DNA of 64,000 nucleotides from Polyangiaceae bacterium (GTDB lineage Bacteria; Myxococcota_A; Polyangia; Polyangiales; Polyangiaceae): the NCBI GenBank assembly GCA_020633235.1, contig JACKEA010000004.1, positions 186,001 through 250,000 of the forward strand. Direction: 5' to 3'. The notes under the pieces are model-generated. The model ran no database searches and was not told where the DNA came from. It saw only the letters and a program-made list of their open reading frames with translations. The stretch's first letter is position 1; each line of letters opens with the position of its first letter. Of this stretch, positions 35,221-43,104 are shown in pieces. Made by a program: the position numbers and the translations under genes.

Positions 35221-35963
35221 GGGTCGTCGCTGCCGCGTTGCTTGCTCTGCTGTCGACCGGCGGCTGCAAGTGCTCGAAAGACAAGGCACCCTCGGTGGAC
35301 GCTGGCCTCGCGCCGTTGGCCGAGTCCAGCTGGTTGGTGCCCCTCGACGTGCCCGGATTCCGTCCTGCCAGCGTGGCCGTGCCCTTGGGTGCAGTCACGC
35401 CTCGCCCCATAGTGATTGCCTTGCATGGCAGCGCCGACCGCGCAGAGTGGCAATGTGGCGCGTGGCGGAGCATCGTCGGCCCGCACCCTTTCGTGCTGTG
35501 CCCGGCCGGCGTCGAGCGCAGGGATCTTCCTGGACGCTCTGGCTGGGGCACCCAGGAGCGAACGGCAGCGGAGCTTCGCAAGGCGCTCACGGCGTTGAAG
35601 AAGAAGTACGGCGCGCATGTCGCCGGCGGCCCCGTCGTGCTCGCCGGTTACGGTCCGGGCGCTTCCCGGGCAATCGCCATAGCCAAGCAGGAGCCGTCGT
35701 TCTTCGCACGCTTGGTGCTCGTGAATGGCGGTACTCGAGACTGGACCGCCGGGAACGCCGCGGTGTTCGCTCACGGCAAAGGAAAACGCGTGCTCTTCGT
35801 CTGCGGCATGGACGCTTGCCGTCACGACGTCGATCGCGCCGTGATGTTCGCGCGTCACGCCGGGATCGTTGCCGACGCCGTTTCGACCGAGACCGGGGCG
35901 CCCCTCGAGCGTCCTCTCATCCGCGCGATTCGCGGTCGCTACGCATGGCTCGTGGGACCGTGA
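35217..35963 (+). CDS. catalytically dead alpha/beta-hydrolase-like lipoprotein
   Basis: The 248-residue protein has a signal peptide ending in GGC (Cys17) and an alpha/beta-hydrolase body (IVIALHGSADRAEWQCGAW, then PFVLCPAGV). The nucleophile elbow reads GYGPG, with Gly146 where the active Ser should be. The segment matching the catalytic His of its neighbour reads GAPLE, so the His is also gone. It is a clear tandem paralogue of the next gene and is likely a pseudoenzyme. The ATG overlaps the acyl-CoA synthetase stop (ATGA). Confidence 0.75.
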   Translation: MRVVAAALLALLSTGGCKCSKDKAPSVDAGLAPLAESSWLVPLDVPGFRPASVAVPLGAVTPRPIVIALHGSADRAEWQCGAWRSIVGPHPFVLCPAGVERRDLPGRSGWGTQERTAAELRKALTALKKKYGAHVAGGPVVLAGYGPGASRAIAIAKQEPSFFARLVLVNGGTRDWTAGNAAVFAHGKGKRVLFVCGMDACRHDVDRAVMFARHAGIVADAVSTETGAPLERPLIRAIRGRYAWLVGP

Positions 35964-36802
35964 CCACGCGATGGGCGCCGCTCGTGGCCCTCGCCTTGTG
36001 GAGCTGTCGCGGAAAGCACGAGACCACCGCCCAAGCCCCGGAGCCGAGGCCTGCGGGCATCGTGGTGGCAGCCTCGACCTCACCAGCTGCATCCGCGCCG
36101 CCCTCTCCTCCTGCGCCGCCGCCGCTGCCCACACCCGAGCCGATCGTCTCGCTCGAGGTGGAAGGTTTTCGGGACGCGGCCGTATCACTGCCTGTCCATG
36201 CGCGCGGGCGTCGCCCGGTCGTGATCGCACTCCACGGCAACTACGATCGACCCGAGTGGCAGTGCGATGTTTGGCGAGACATCACGGAGGCCTTTCCATT
36301 CGTGCTCTGCCCGCGGGGCATCCCACGCACGGACGCTCCCAAGAGCGAAGACCGTTGGACCTGGGGAAGCTTGACTCGGACCAAGAAGGAAGTGCTGGCA
36401 GCGTTGGACGCGTTGCGAGCGCGCTACCCTGATCACGTAGCGGAGGGCTCGGTGGTGTTCACCGGGTTTTCCCTTGGCGCGATCCTGGGGCGCTTCATCG
36501 TGTCGAGTGAAGCAAAGACCTTCCCCCGCGCCGTGCTGATCGAGGGTGGCTACGACGGTTGGACGATTGGATTCGCCAAGCGATTTCATGACGCCGGTGG
36601 AGAGCGCGTGCTGTTCGCCTGCGGGCAAGCGGCCTGTCGTCTTGCGAGTCAGGCCGCATCGCGAGTGGCAGAGAAGACCGACGTAGGAGCGCGAGTGACG
36701 TTCGGCGGAAATGTCGGACACACGTACGACGGCGTCGTTGCGCATGGAGTCAAAACGGAGCTCGCGTGGCTGGTGGAGGGCGACCCACGGTGGGCTCGGT
36801 AA
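35960..36802 (+). CDS. alpha/beta-hydrolase lipoprotein (active-site residues intact)
   Basis: The 280-residue protein has a signal peptide with a Cys16 lipobox-like end, a Pro/Ala-rich linker and an alpha/beta-hydrolase domain: oxyanion segment VIALHGNYD, nucleophile elbow GFSLG (Ser171) and His254 in GNVGHTYDG. Predicted esterase or polyhydroxybutyrate-depolymerase-like activity; substrate unknown. It is the paralogue of the preceding gene and conserves the same Cys residues (EWQC, VLCP, CGxxACR). The GTG at 35960 overlaps the previous stop (GTGA); an ATG at 35945 is the alternative. Confidence 0.75.
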   Translation: MTTRWAPLVALALWSCRGKHETTAQAPEPRPAGIVVAASTSPAASAPPSPPAPPPLPTPEPIVSLEVEGFRDAAVSLPVHARGRRPVVIALHGNYDRPEWQCDVWRDITEAFPFVLCPRGIPRTDAPKSEDRWTWGSLTRTKKEVLAALDALRARYPDHVAEGSVVFTGFSLGAILGRFIVSSEAKTFPRAVLIEGGYDGWTIGFAKRFHDAGGERVLFACGQAACRLASQAASRVAEKTDVGARVTFGGNVGHTYDGVVAHGVKTELAWLVEGDPRWAR

Positions 36803-36865
36803 AGTCTCGGTGACGACGGTTCGGAAGGGTGGATTTCCATGTCGACGGGGGTAAACTCAAACACG

Positions 36866-37519
36866 ATGCGCACGCTCGTTTTCGTCGCGTCGGGCGCGCT
36901 TGCACTTTCGAGCTGCAAGCTGTTCGAGCCACCGCCTGCCCCTACGTACGAATCCACCGTCAAGGTGGAGGGAGATCCAGGGCAGCCCATCGCTGGTGCA
37001 AAGATCACCTACAAGGGCGAGAAGGTCGGCACGACGAACAACGAAGGGCGTCTCAAGCTGCGCTTGAAGGGTGCCGAGGGCGAGGTCTTCGATTTGATGG
37101 TCGCATGCCCTCAAGGCTACCAATCGCCTACAAAACCGCTGCCTGTGACCCTTCGCAAGGTCGCGGAGCAGGGCGCGATGCCGGAGTACAAGGTGTCGTG
37201 CCCTCCCACGACAAGAACTGTCGTCGTCGCCGTGCGCGCGGAGAACGGCCCGAACTTGCCGGTGCGCTACCTCGGTCGCGAAGTGGCGCGTACGGATCAG
37301 TCCGGCGCCGCCCACGTGAAGCTTTCCGTGAGCCCCAATCAGGCGCTGCAGCTGTCCCTGGACACCACGGAAGAGAAGAATCTGAGGCCCCAGAGCCCCA
37401 CCCAACAGTTCGAGGTCAAGAACGCGGACGAGGTGTTCGTGTTCGACCAAACCTTCAAGGTCGAGCGCCGCTACCACTACGCTCCGCGGAGAACTTCCTC
37501 AGGACCCACGCCGCTTTAG
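36866..37519 (+). CDS. lipoprotein with carboxypeptidase-regulatory-like beta domains
   Basis: The 217-residue protein has a short signal peptide (MRTLVFVASGALALSSC) and two beta-sandwich-like units. The first, VEGDPGQPIAGAKITYKGEK, then GTTNNEGRLKLRL, is typical of the carboxypeptidase regulatory-like (CarboxypepD_reg) or PEGA style of surface domain. No catalytic motif is present. An in-frame ATG at 36839 has a usable ribosome site but would make the signal peptide atypically long. It is the last gene before the Tad locus. Confidence 0.65.
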   Translation: MRTLVFVASGALALSSCKLFEPPPAPTYESTVKVEGDPGQPIAGAKITYKGEKVGTTNNEGRLKLRLKGAEGEVFDLMVACPQGYQSPTKPLPVTLRKVAEQGAMPEYKVSCPPTTRTVVVAVRAENGPNLPVRYLGREVARTDQSGAAHVKLSVSPNQALQLSLDTTEEKNLRPQSPTQQFEVKNADEVFVFDQTFKVERRYHYAPRRTSSGPTPL

Positions 37520-37611
37520 AGGCGTCGGTCGTGTCGTGTGGCTGAAGTAATCGAGCACCATTGAAACCATGAGTGACCTAATCGTTCGAGATCCTTCGGG
37601 AAGCGACAAAG

Positions 37612-37640
37612 TTGACATGAGCGAAAGAACTCCCTTTACC
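37612..37640 (+). promoter_or_regulatory. candidate promoter of the Tad/Flp locus
   Basis: TTGACA at 37612-37617 is followed after 17 nt by TTTACC at 37635-37640. The site lies about 34 nt before the first pilin ATG, which supports that start. Confidence 0.4.
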
Positions 37641-37673
37641 GAGATCCAGAGGTCTGGTAGTGTAGGGAACGGT

Positions 37674-37886
37674 ATGAGGCCTGAAGTGTCGCCCAGAGAA
37701 CGACGAGCACCTCGGCAGGTTGCGCGGCGCTTCATGGCGGATCGTCGCGGAGCGATCATGGCGGAGTACGTCGTGTTGCTCAGCACCGTCACCATCGCGT
37801 GGGCTGTCGCCATTCTGGCGCTCGGGCCCTCGCTGATCGCTGGCTACGAGCGGTCCCAAGGAATTTTGCTGTCCCCCTTCCCGTAA
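37674..37886 (+). CDS. flp: Flp-type pilin 1
   Basis: The 70-residue prepilin has a basic leader (RRFMADRRG) and the class III pilin motif G/AIMAEY, with Glu at +5 and Tyr at +6, followed by a hydrophobic helix. Cleavage by the nearby TadV/CpaA-type peptidase is expected after the Gly. The leader is longer than usual (about 27 residues). AGGGA 7 nt upstream of the ATG supports this start. It differs from the second pilin in its helix and tail, so it may be a minor subunit. Confidence 0.75.
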   Translation: MRPEVSPRERRAPRQVARRFMADRRGAIMAEYVVLLSTVTIAWAVAILALGPSLIAGYERSQGILLSPFP

Positions 37887-37960
37887 CCCATCCGTGTAGG
37901 GAAACGGCGCAACCCCACCCACCCAAATAGAACAACCAGTCTTTTCAGCGAGGTAGAGCA

Positions 37961-38137
37961 ATGACGGTCAAGCAGCAGATCCGAAAGTTCATCGAAGACA
38001 AGCGCGGCGCGGGCATGGCGGAGTACGTCATTCTGGTCGCGGTTATCGCGATCCTCTGCATCATCGCGTTCCAGGCCTTCGGCGGCGCGATCAGCGGCAA
38101 GGTCGGCGAGCACACTGGGAAGATCCAGGGTCTCTGA
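37961..38137 (+). CDS. flp: Flp-type pilin 2 (likely major pilin)
   Basis: The 58-residue prepilin has the typical Flp layout: leader MTVKQQIRKFIEDKRG, cleavage motif G/AGMAEY, hydrophobic helix and a short Gly-rich tail. It forms the fibre of the tight-adherence pilus after processing. It precedes the prepilin peptidase gene by 6 nt. Confidence 0.9.
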   Translation: MTVKQQIRKFIEDKRGAGMAEYVILVAVIAILCIIAFQAFGGAISGKVGEHTGKIQGL

Positions 38138-38143
38138 TCGAGG

Positions 38144-38689
38144 ATGTACGGCGAGCAGTATTTTCTCCTCGCCGCAGTCCTGGTCACTGGGCTGGCCGCC
38201 TGGTTTGATTGGCGTACCGGGCATCTGCCGAATCGGCTGACGCTCGGTACGCTGGCAGCCGCTCCGTTCGTTCATGCTGCCTTCGGGTATGCGCGGGCGG
38301 GTTGGACCGGCTGCTGGCAAGGAGCAGCGTTTTCGGTAGCTGGAGCATTCTTGTGTTTGATTGTTCCAGCCATTCTCTACTTCGTGGGAGGTATCTATGG
38401 AGGCGACGTCAAGCTACTTGGAGCTGTCGGCGCTCTCTTGCTTCCCATGGTCGGGATGGAAGCCGAGCTCTACTCCTTCCTCGTCGCGGCGCTCTATGCG
38501 CCCGCGCGTTTGGCATGGGAGGGCAAGCTGTTCCACACCTTGGGGAACAGCGCCCTGCTCGTGCGCAACTGGTTCGTTCCCAAGGCAAGGCGCCGGGAGG
38601 TCCCGCAGGAGATGATGGCCGAGCTGAGATTCGCCCCATCCATCTTCGCGGCCACCTGTGTCGCCGTATTGTTGCACTGGCGAGTTTGA
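38144..38689 (+). CDS. tadV: Flp prepilin peptidase (TadV/CpaA)
   Basis: The 181-residue membrane protein carries both aspartates of the type IV prepilin peptidase family: Asp22 in FDWRTGHLPN and Asp88 in YGGDVKLLG. It cleaves Flp and TadE/F-type prepilins at the inner membrane. Length fits the small Tad-type peptidases, which lack the methylase domain. Confidence 0.92.
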   Translation: MYGEQYFLLAAVLVTGLAAWFDWRTGHLPNRLTLGTLAAAPFVHAAFGYARAGWTGCWQGAAFSVAGAFLCLIVPAILYFVGGIYGGDVKLLGAVGALLLPMVGMEAELYSFLVAALYAPARLAWEGKLFHTLGNSALLVRNWFVPKARRREVPQEMMAELRFAPSIFAATCVAVLLHWRV

Positions 38690-38705
38690 CAATGAGGAGA
38701 CTGAC

Positions 38706-39230
38706 GTGAGCCGCCTGAGCCGCCAAAACCGCCGCGGAAGACCCGAGAAGCCGCGAGTCGGCGGCTCCAGAGGAACCAAGGGCGCCGTCTACGTCGAATT
38801 CCTCATCGTCTTCTGGCCCATCTTCCTGACCTTCTGGGTACTCACCCAGGCCGCCGGCCTGTACTCCGCCAAGCTCATCGTGATGCATTCGGCGGTCACG
38901 GGCGCCCGTGCTGCCGCCGTCGTGATTCCGGACGATCCGAAGAACTACGGCGGGGAAGAGATGAACAAGCTCACCTCCAAGCGCCGCCAAGCCATCGAGC
39001 GAGCGGTCGCCATTCCGCAGCTCGCCTCCCTCAGCCTGGGAATGTCAGAGGTCGAGTTTCCCAACGGAACCAGCTACGGCCCCGGCTCCACCGTCGTGGT
39101 GCACGTGAAGACGCCGTACTACTGCGAGCTCCCCATCGCCAAGTGGTTCGTGTGCATTGCAGGCACACGCATCTTGGAGGGTCGAGCCAGCATGCCCGTT
39201 CACGCCGCCACCTACGAGTATCCCGAGTGA
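38706..39230 (+). CDS. TadE-like pseudopilin
   Basis: The 174-residue protein has a basic N-terminal tail, a prepilin-like motif G/AVYVEF with Glu at +5, one membrane helix and a periplasmic domain with two Cys. This is the TadE/TadF pattern. The GTG at 38706 has GAGGAGA upstream, which supports the start. Confidence 0.82.
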   Translation: MSRLSRQNRRGRPEKPRVGGSRGTKGAVYVEFLIVFWPIFLTFWVLTQAAGLYSAKLIVMHSAVTGARAAAVVIPDDPKNYGGEEMNKLTSKRRQAIERAVAIPQLASLSLGMSEVEFPNGTSYGPGSTVVVHVKTPYYCELPIAKWFVCIAGTRILEGRASMPVHAATYEYPE

Positions 39231-39240
39231 CGAGGGCGCG

Positions 39241-40782
39241 ATGACCGAGAAACGCACAATAAAGTCCCTGGTCCAAGAGGAACGCGGCGCCATCATGGTG
39301 GCGGGCGCGTTCATGGCGTTCTTCCTCGCAGGCGCGCTCTTCTATCTCATCGGCACCGGCAACGCGATCATGTACCGCGAGCGCGTTCAGGACGCCTCGG
39401 ATGCCATTGCCTTCTCCGCCGCTGGTGTCCATGCCCGCGGCATGAACATGATCGTCCTGATCAACCTGATCATGGCGGCCATTCTTGCTGTCTTGGTTGC
39501 TCTCCGCATGATCGCGCTGATGCTCGGCATTGCGCTTGCGGCGTGCGCAATCATCGTTGCTCTCTCCTTTGGAACGGGTGCTGCCTTCTGCGGCCCCTTC
39601 ATGACTTGGGGCGGAAACCTCGAGAGCAAGATCATCCAGGCAAGCAACAAGTACGCGAACGTCGTGGACAAGGTGTTACCTGTCTTGAGCAAGATGGAGG
39701 TGGTCGTTGCGATAACGACCCCCTACGTCGCACTCGCCAAGTCGTTCGATGTAGCCGACCACTACAAGGGGGACACGGAGACCGCGGTGAACAGCGGTTT
39801 CATGGTGAGCCCTTCGATGGTTCCGTGGCTGCCGGACGGCAAGAAGCTAGGGCTCCCCGTCCAAGAAATGGACTACGACAAATTCTGCAAGAAAGCTGCG
39901 GAGATTGGCGTCGACCTCGCCTTCTTCTGGATGCCGGGCTTCGCGGTCAAGGCTCTGAAGTGGGCGGCGGGAGGCTTGGCCGGTACGTTCTCAGGGTACT
40001 TCTGCGGCCAGAGCGGTGGTGCATCCGACGTGAAGTCGACGATGAAGAACGACTTGGCGTCCACCATCAAGACCATCTGCGACAACAAGAAGAAGCAGTG
40101 GGACAAGGACCACGAGGGTGAGAGCGACCCCCCCTCGTTCAAGTACGACGACTGCAAGAAGGACACGCAGAAAGACCTGAACAAGCAGGTCGACTCCACC
40201 GTCGGCCAGGCCAGCCAGGGAATCGACGCGGGCTCCGGCAAGATCTTCGATATGAAGAACAAGACTCCCAAGGAAGTTTGGGAGGGAGCCAAGATTGGCA
40301 GCGTCTGGTTCGCGACTTGGGGTGTGGCCTTCGGCAACGAAGAGTGGCCCCGCAAGATGGACAAGGGCGTGGCTGTTGCTGCCTCCTCCGGCATGCCCAA
40401 CCCGAACACCTCCTGGGGCAACTTCCGCTTCGCGCAGGCAGAGTTCTACTGGGACAAGAGCGGGAAGTGGGAAGACAACAAGGACGACGCGATGTGGGAG
40501 ATGCGCTGGCGGGCGCGCCTCCGCCGCGTGGGGCTCAACGGTCTCAACCTGGGTGAGTACTTCTCCAAGTTCGGTCTCGGCAAGCTGATGGAGAAGTTCA
40601 AGGTCAAGGACAAGGTCATGGAGAACCTGAACAAGACGGGCACTCTCCAGCACCTGTTTGGTGGCTTCGTCTTCGACAAGGCCGAGGATTGGCTCAAGGG
40701 CGCGATCAGCAAGCCCGGCGCCAAGCTCGACAAGTGGATCGACGACAAGCTCAAGTTCACTTCCTGGGAGATCATCCATTGA
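39241..40782 (+). CDS. TadG-like membrane protein of the Tad locus
   Basis: The 513-residue protein begins like a Tad minor pilin (EERGAIMVAGAFMAFFLAG) but lacks the Glu at +5. It has two further strongly hydrophobic segments at about residues 70-120. The remaining region is soluble, Lys/Asp/Trp-rich and without a recognised fold. It fits the position and N-terminal pattern of TadG, although no von Willebrand A domain was recognised. It could be a lineage-specific surface component. Confidence 0.65.
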   Translation: MTEKRTIKSLVQEERGAIMVAGAFMAFFLAGALFYLIGTGNAIMYRERVQDASDAIAFSAAGVHARGMNMIVLINLIMAAILAVLVALRMIALMLGIALAACAIIVALSFGTGAAFCGPFMTWGGNLESKIIQASNKYANVVDKVLPVLSKMEVVVAITTPYVALAKSFDVADHYKGDTETAVNSGFMVSPSMVPWLPDGKKLGLPVQEMDYDKFCKKAAEIGVDLAFFWMPGFAVKALKWAAGGLAGTFSGYFCGQSGGASDVKSTMKNDLASTIKTICDNKKKQWDKDHEGESDPPSFKYDDCKKDTQKDLNKQVDSTVGQASQGIDAGSGKIFDMKNKTPKEVWEGAKIGSVWFATWGVAFGNEEWPRKMDKGVAVAASSGMPNPNTSWGNFRFAQAEFYWDKSGKWEDNKDDAMWEMRWRARLRRVGLNGLNLGEYFSKFGLGKLMEKFKVKDKVMENLNKTGTLQHLFGGFVFDKAEDWLKGAISKPGAKLDKWIDDKLKFTSWEIIH

Positions 40783-41282
40783 CCCCGCTCAAACGCACCA
40801 GGATGGGTCGTCGCCGCTCTCGGGGTGCGGCCGCCGTCGAGGCCGTCATCATCACTGGCACGATGGTCATCATCATGGCTTGCCTGTGGGCGGTGGTGAA
40901 CGCCCACAAGGCAAAGCTGAGCGCCATGGACGAAGCTCGCGCCATCGCTTGGAAGCAAGCCCTGGCTGGCTGTGAGGGCAGCGGAAACGCTCTCGAGAAC
41001 GTCAACTCGAACACGGGGCAGGCAGAGGACGTGCCGGGCATGCCAGACACGTCCGAGGCCGAGGGCTACATCGACTTCGGCAACACGTCGCTGACCAAGG
41101 ACTCGGGGTACATCGACATCACCAAGTCGGAAACGTCCACCTTCCCCGGCATGCTCGGAGGCAAGTCCTACGAGATGAAAGCGCGCATGTACATGCGCTG
41201 CAACGAACCCCCCGCGCCGGACAACGTCGGGGACTTCTTCAAGACTGCGTTCAACGTCGTCAAGGGCGCATTCGGATTCTGA
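40779..41282 (+). CDS. TadE-like pseudopilin 2
   Basis: The 167-residue protein has a basic leader with RRRSRGAAAVEAV, a cleavage-like Gly followed by Glu at +5, and a membrane helix (IITGTMVIIMACLWAVV). A polar periplasmic domain follows. The TTG overlaps the previous stop (TTGA); the ATG at 40803 is the alternative start and would still keep the processing motif. Confidence 0.72.
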   Translation: MTPLKRTRMGRRRSRGAAAVEAVIITGTMVIIMACLWAVVNAHKAKLSAMDEARAIAWKQALAGCEGSGNALENVNSNTGQAEDVPGMPDTSEAEGYIDFGNTSLTKDSGYIDITKSETSTFPGMLGGKSYEMKARMYMRCNEPPAPDNVGDFFKTAFNVVKGAFGF

Positions 41283-41298
41283 TCGAGGGATGAGAAGT

Positions 41299-42267
41299 AT
41301 GGCCAACACGAGCGAACAGCAGAGTCGAGCTGGCCGCAGGCAGTTCCGCGGGTTCGTGCGCCTTTTCGTCCCCGAGCGCGTTCGCCGGGTGATGCGAGTG
41401 GGCACCTACGTGGCAGTGCTCTTCGTGGTGCTCGCCGGCGTGGCAGCGAACTCGGCGATGGGAAGCGTGACGGAGCAGGCGCTCATCACCGGGCGTCAGC
41501 TTTCCAAGCTGGAGGACTTCACGTCTTCCTCGAGCCGCCTCGTACTGAACGGCGAGCGGATGAACATCGCCAGCGCGACGACCACTGCGGACGTGTCCGC
41601 CGTGTTGGACCGCGTGGAAGGCGTGTGCAAGGAAGACGGTACCGTCGCCCGTGATTTCCGCGAGATCGACTCGCTGATGACGGACGCGAAGGCGCTGGCG
41701 GCTGCCAAGAAGTTCCGCATGGGCGTTCTCCGAGAAGAGCGCGACGGTGAAGGCATCGTTGCGTGCGCAGTGCGGAACCCCAAGAACGGGGACCAGAACT
41801 TCGTCAAGGGACTGATGAAGTTCGCCGACAGCTTCGATCTCGCAGACGTTGGCTTGCTCCGCTACGTGTACGCGCGCCGCACCGATTCAGGGCGCACCCA
41901 CGTGATCACCGTGTGGACGGACGGCTCCTTCAAGTTCGATTCGATGCTGGCTCCTGCGGACGGCAAGGACGCGCCGGGCTCGGATCCCCGCAATGCGCCG
42001 CGACCGAAGGACTCCGTACGCTTCTTGACGGCGGCGGCGGAAGGCGCTCCCCACTCGGTTCGAATCTACGAATCCACCGCGCCCTCGAAGGACGTGCTCC
42101 AGCAGTACGACTCGGAAATGCCCAAGCGTGGCTGGAATCGCGTGCCGGTGAACGAAGAGGTGCCGGAGGCGCGCTACTACAGCCGCAAGGGCGTGGACCT
42201 GATGCTGGTGGCGTACCCCAACGGGGACCGTACGGCAGTGTCCATGCTCGAAATGCGCGGCAACTGA
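41299..42267 (+). CDS. membrane-anchored protein of the Tad locus, unknown
   Basis: This 322-residue protein has a basic cytoplasmic N-terminus, one membrane helix (VGTYVAVLFVVLAGVAA) and a large exported domain with two Cys. I do not recognise its family. It lies between the TadE-like gene and cpaB on the same strand, so a role in pilus assembly or regulation is inferred from position only. GAGGG 9 nt before the ATG at 41299 favours this start over the ATG at 41290. Confidence 0.7.
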   Translation: MANTSEQQSRAGRRQFRGFVRLFVPERVRRVMRVGTYVAVLFVVLAGVAANSAMGSVTEQALITGRQLSKLEDFTSSSSRLVLNGERMNIASATTTADVSAVLDRVEGVCKEDGTVARDFREIDSLMTDAKALAAAKKFRMGVLREERDGEGIVACAVRNPKNGDQNFVKGLMKFADSFDLADVGLLRYVYARRTDSGRTHVITVWTDGSFKFDSMLAPADGKDAPGSDPRNAPRPKDSVRFLTAAAEGAPHSVRIYESTAPSKDVLQQYDSEMPKRGWNRVPVNEEVPEARYYSRKGVDLMLVAYPNGDRTAVSMLEMRGN

Positions 42268-42322
42268 GCCGAACCTCCGACGTTCCCATTTCGGCGTTAT
42301 CAGGCCATACTGGGTCGCGCGT

Positions 42323-43102
42323 ATGAACAAGCGTGCCCTCCTGATTGCGCTCATCGTTGCAGTGCTCGGGGCCTTCCTGCTCGTGATCTACATGCGGAGG
42401 TTCGAGCAAGAGGCTTCTGGTGGCGAACGCATCCTCGTCTTGATGGCGGTTAAGCCACTGGACCCGGGAGCCGTCATTACCGAGGATTCGGTGACGTCGC
42501 GTGAGATCCCACTGGCCTATGTCGAGGACCGTGCGGTCAAGGCGGTGGAGAAGTCGAACGTCATCGGTCTGAAGCTCGGTAACAAGGTCGAGGCCCAGCA
42601 GACGCTGATGTGGACGGACTTGGCCATTGCCACGGACGAGCAACGAGACCTGAGCGCCCTCATTCAACCAGGGAACCGCGCCATCTCGATCCGAGCTGAG
42701 CGGAACGACAAGAGCTTCGCGCTGATCCGTCCCGGCGACTACGTGGACGTGATCGCGAACATGCCCGCCGGGGATGGGGACAAGCGCAACGCCGTGGTGC
42801 TCCTCCAGCGCGTGTTGTGCTTGGCGGTCGGGCTGCAGACCGCCCCTGCCAACCTGGTGGACGACAAGGACGCGTACTCCAAAGACCTGATTCTAACCCT
42901 GAGCGTGAACCTGCAAGAGGCCCAGCTGCTGTCGTTGGCCTCGGAGAAGGGACAGCTCATGGTCGCGCTGCGCAACCCCGACGACCCGCGCGTCGTCGAG
43001 GGGATTCCCGACATGTCGTCGACGGCGCTCGAGGACAAGGACATCCGCGGCAAGATCCAGAAGATCCGTTCCAACGCTCCCGTGAAGCTCGAGGCGCAGT
43101 AA
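42323..43102 (+). CDS. cpaB: Flp pilus assembly protein CpaB/RcpC
   Basis: The 259-residue protein has an N-terminal membrane helix, then a SAF-like domain (VLMAVKPLDPGAVITEDSV, then SREIPLAYV) and the RcpC part with RPGDYVDVIAN. CpaB is a periplasmic partner of the secretin. The gene is followed by the secretin after 2 nt. Confidence 0.92.
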   Translation: MNKRALLIALIVAVLGAFLLVIYMRRFEQEASGGERILVLMAVKPLDPGAVITEDSVTSREIPLAYVEDRAVKAVEKSNVIGLKLGNKVEAQQTLMWTDLAIATDEQRDLSALIQPGNRAISIRAERNDKSFALIRPGDYVDVIANMPAGDGDKRNAVVLLQRVLCLAVGLQTAPANLVDDKDAYSKDLILTLSVNLQEAQLLSLASEKGQLMVALRNPDDPRVVEGIPDMSSTALEDKDIRGKIQKIRSNAPVKLEAQ

Positions 43103-43104
43103 CC

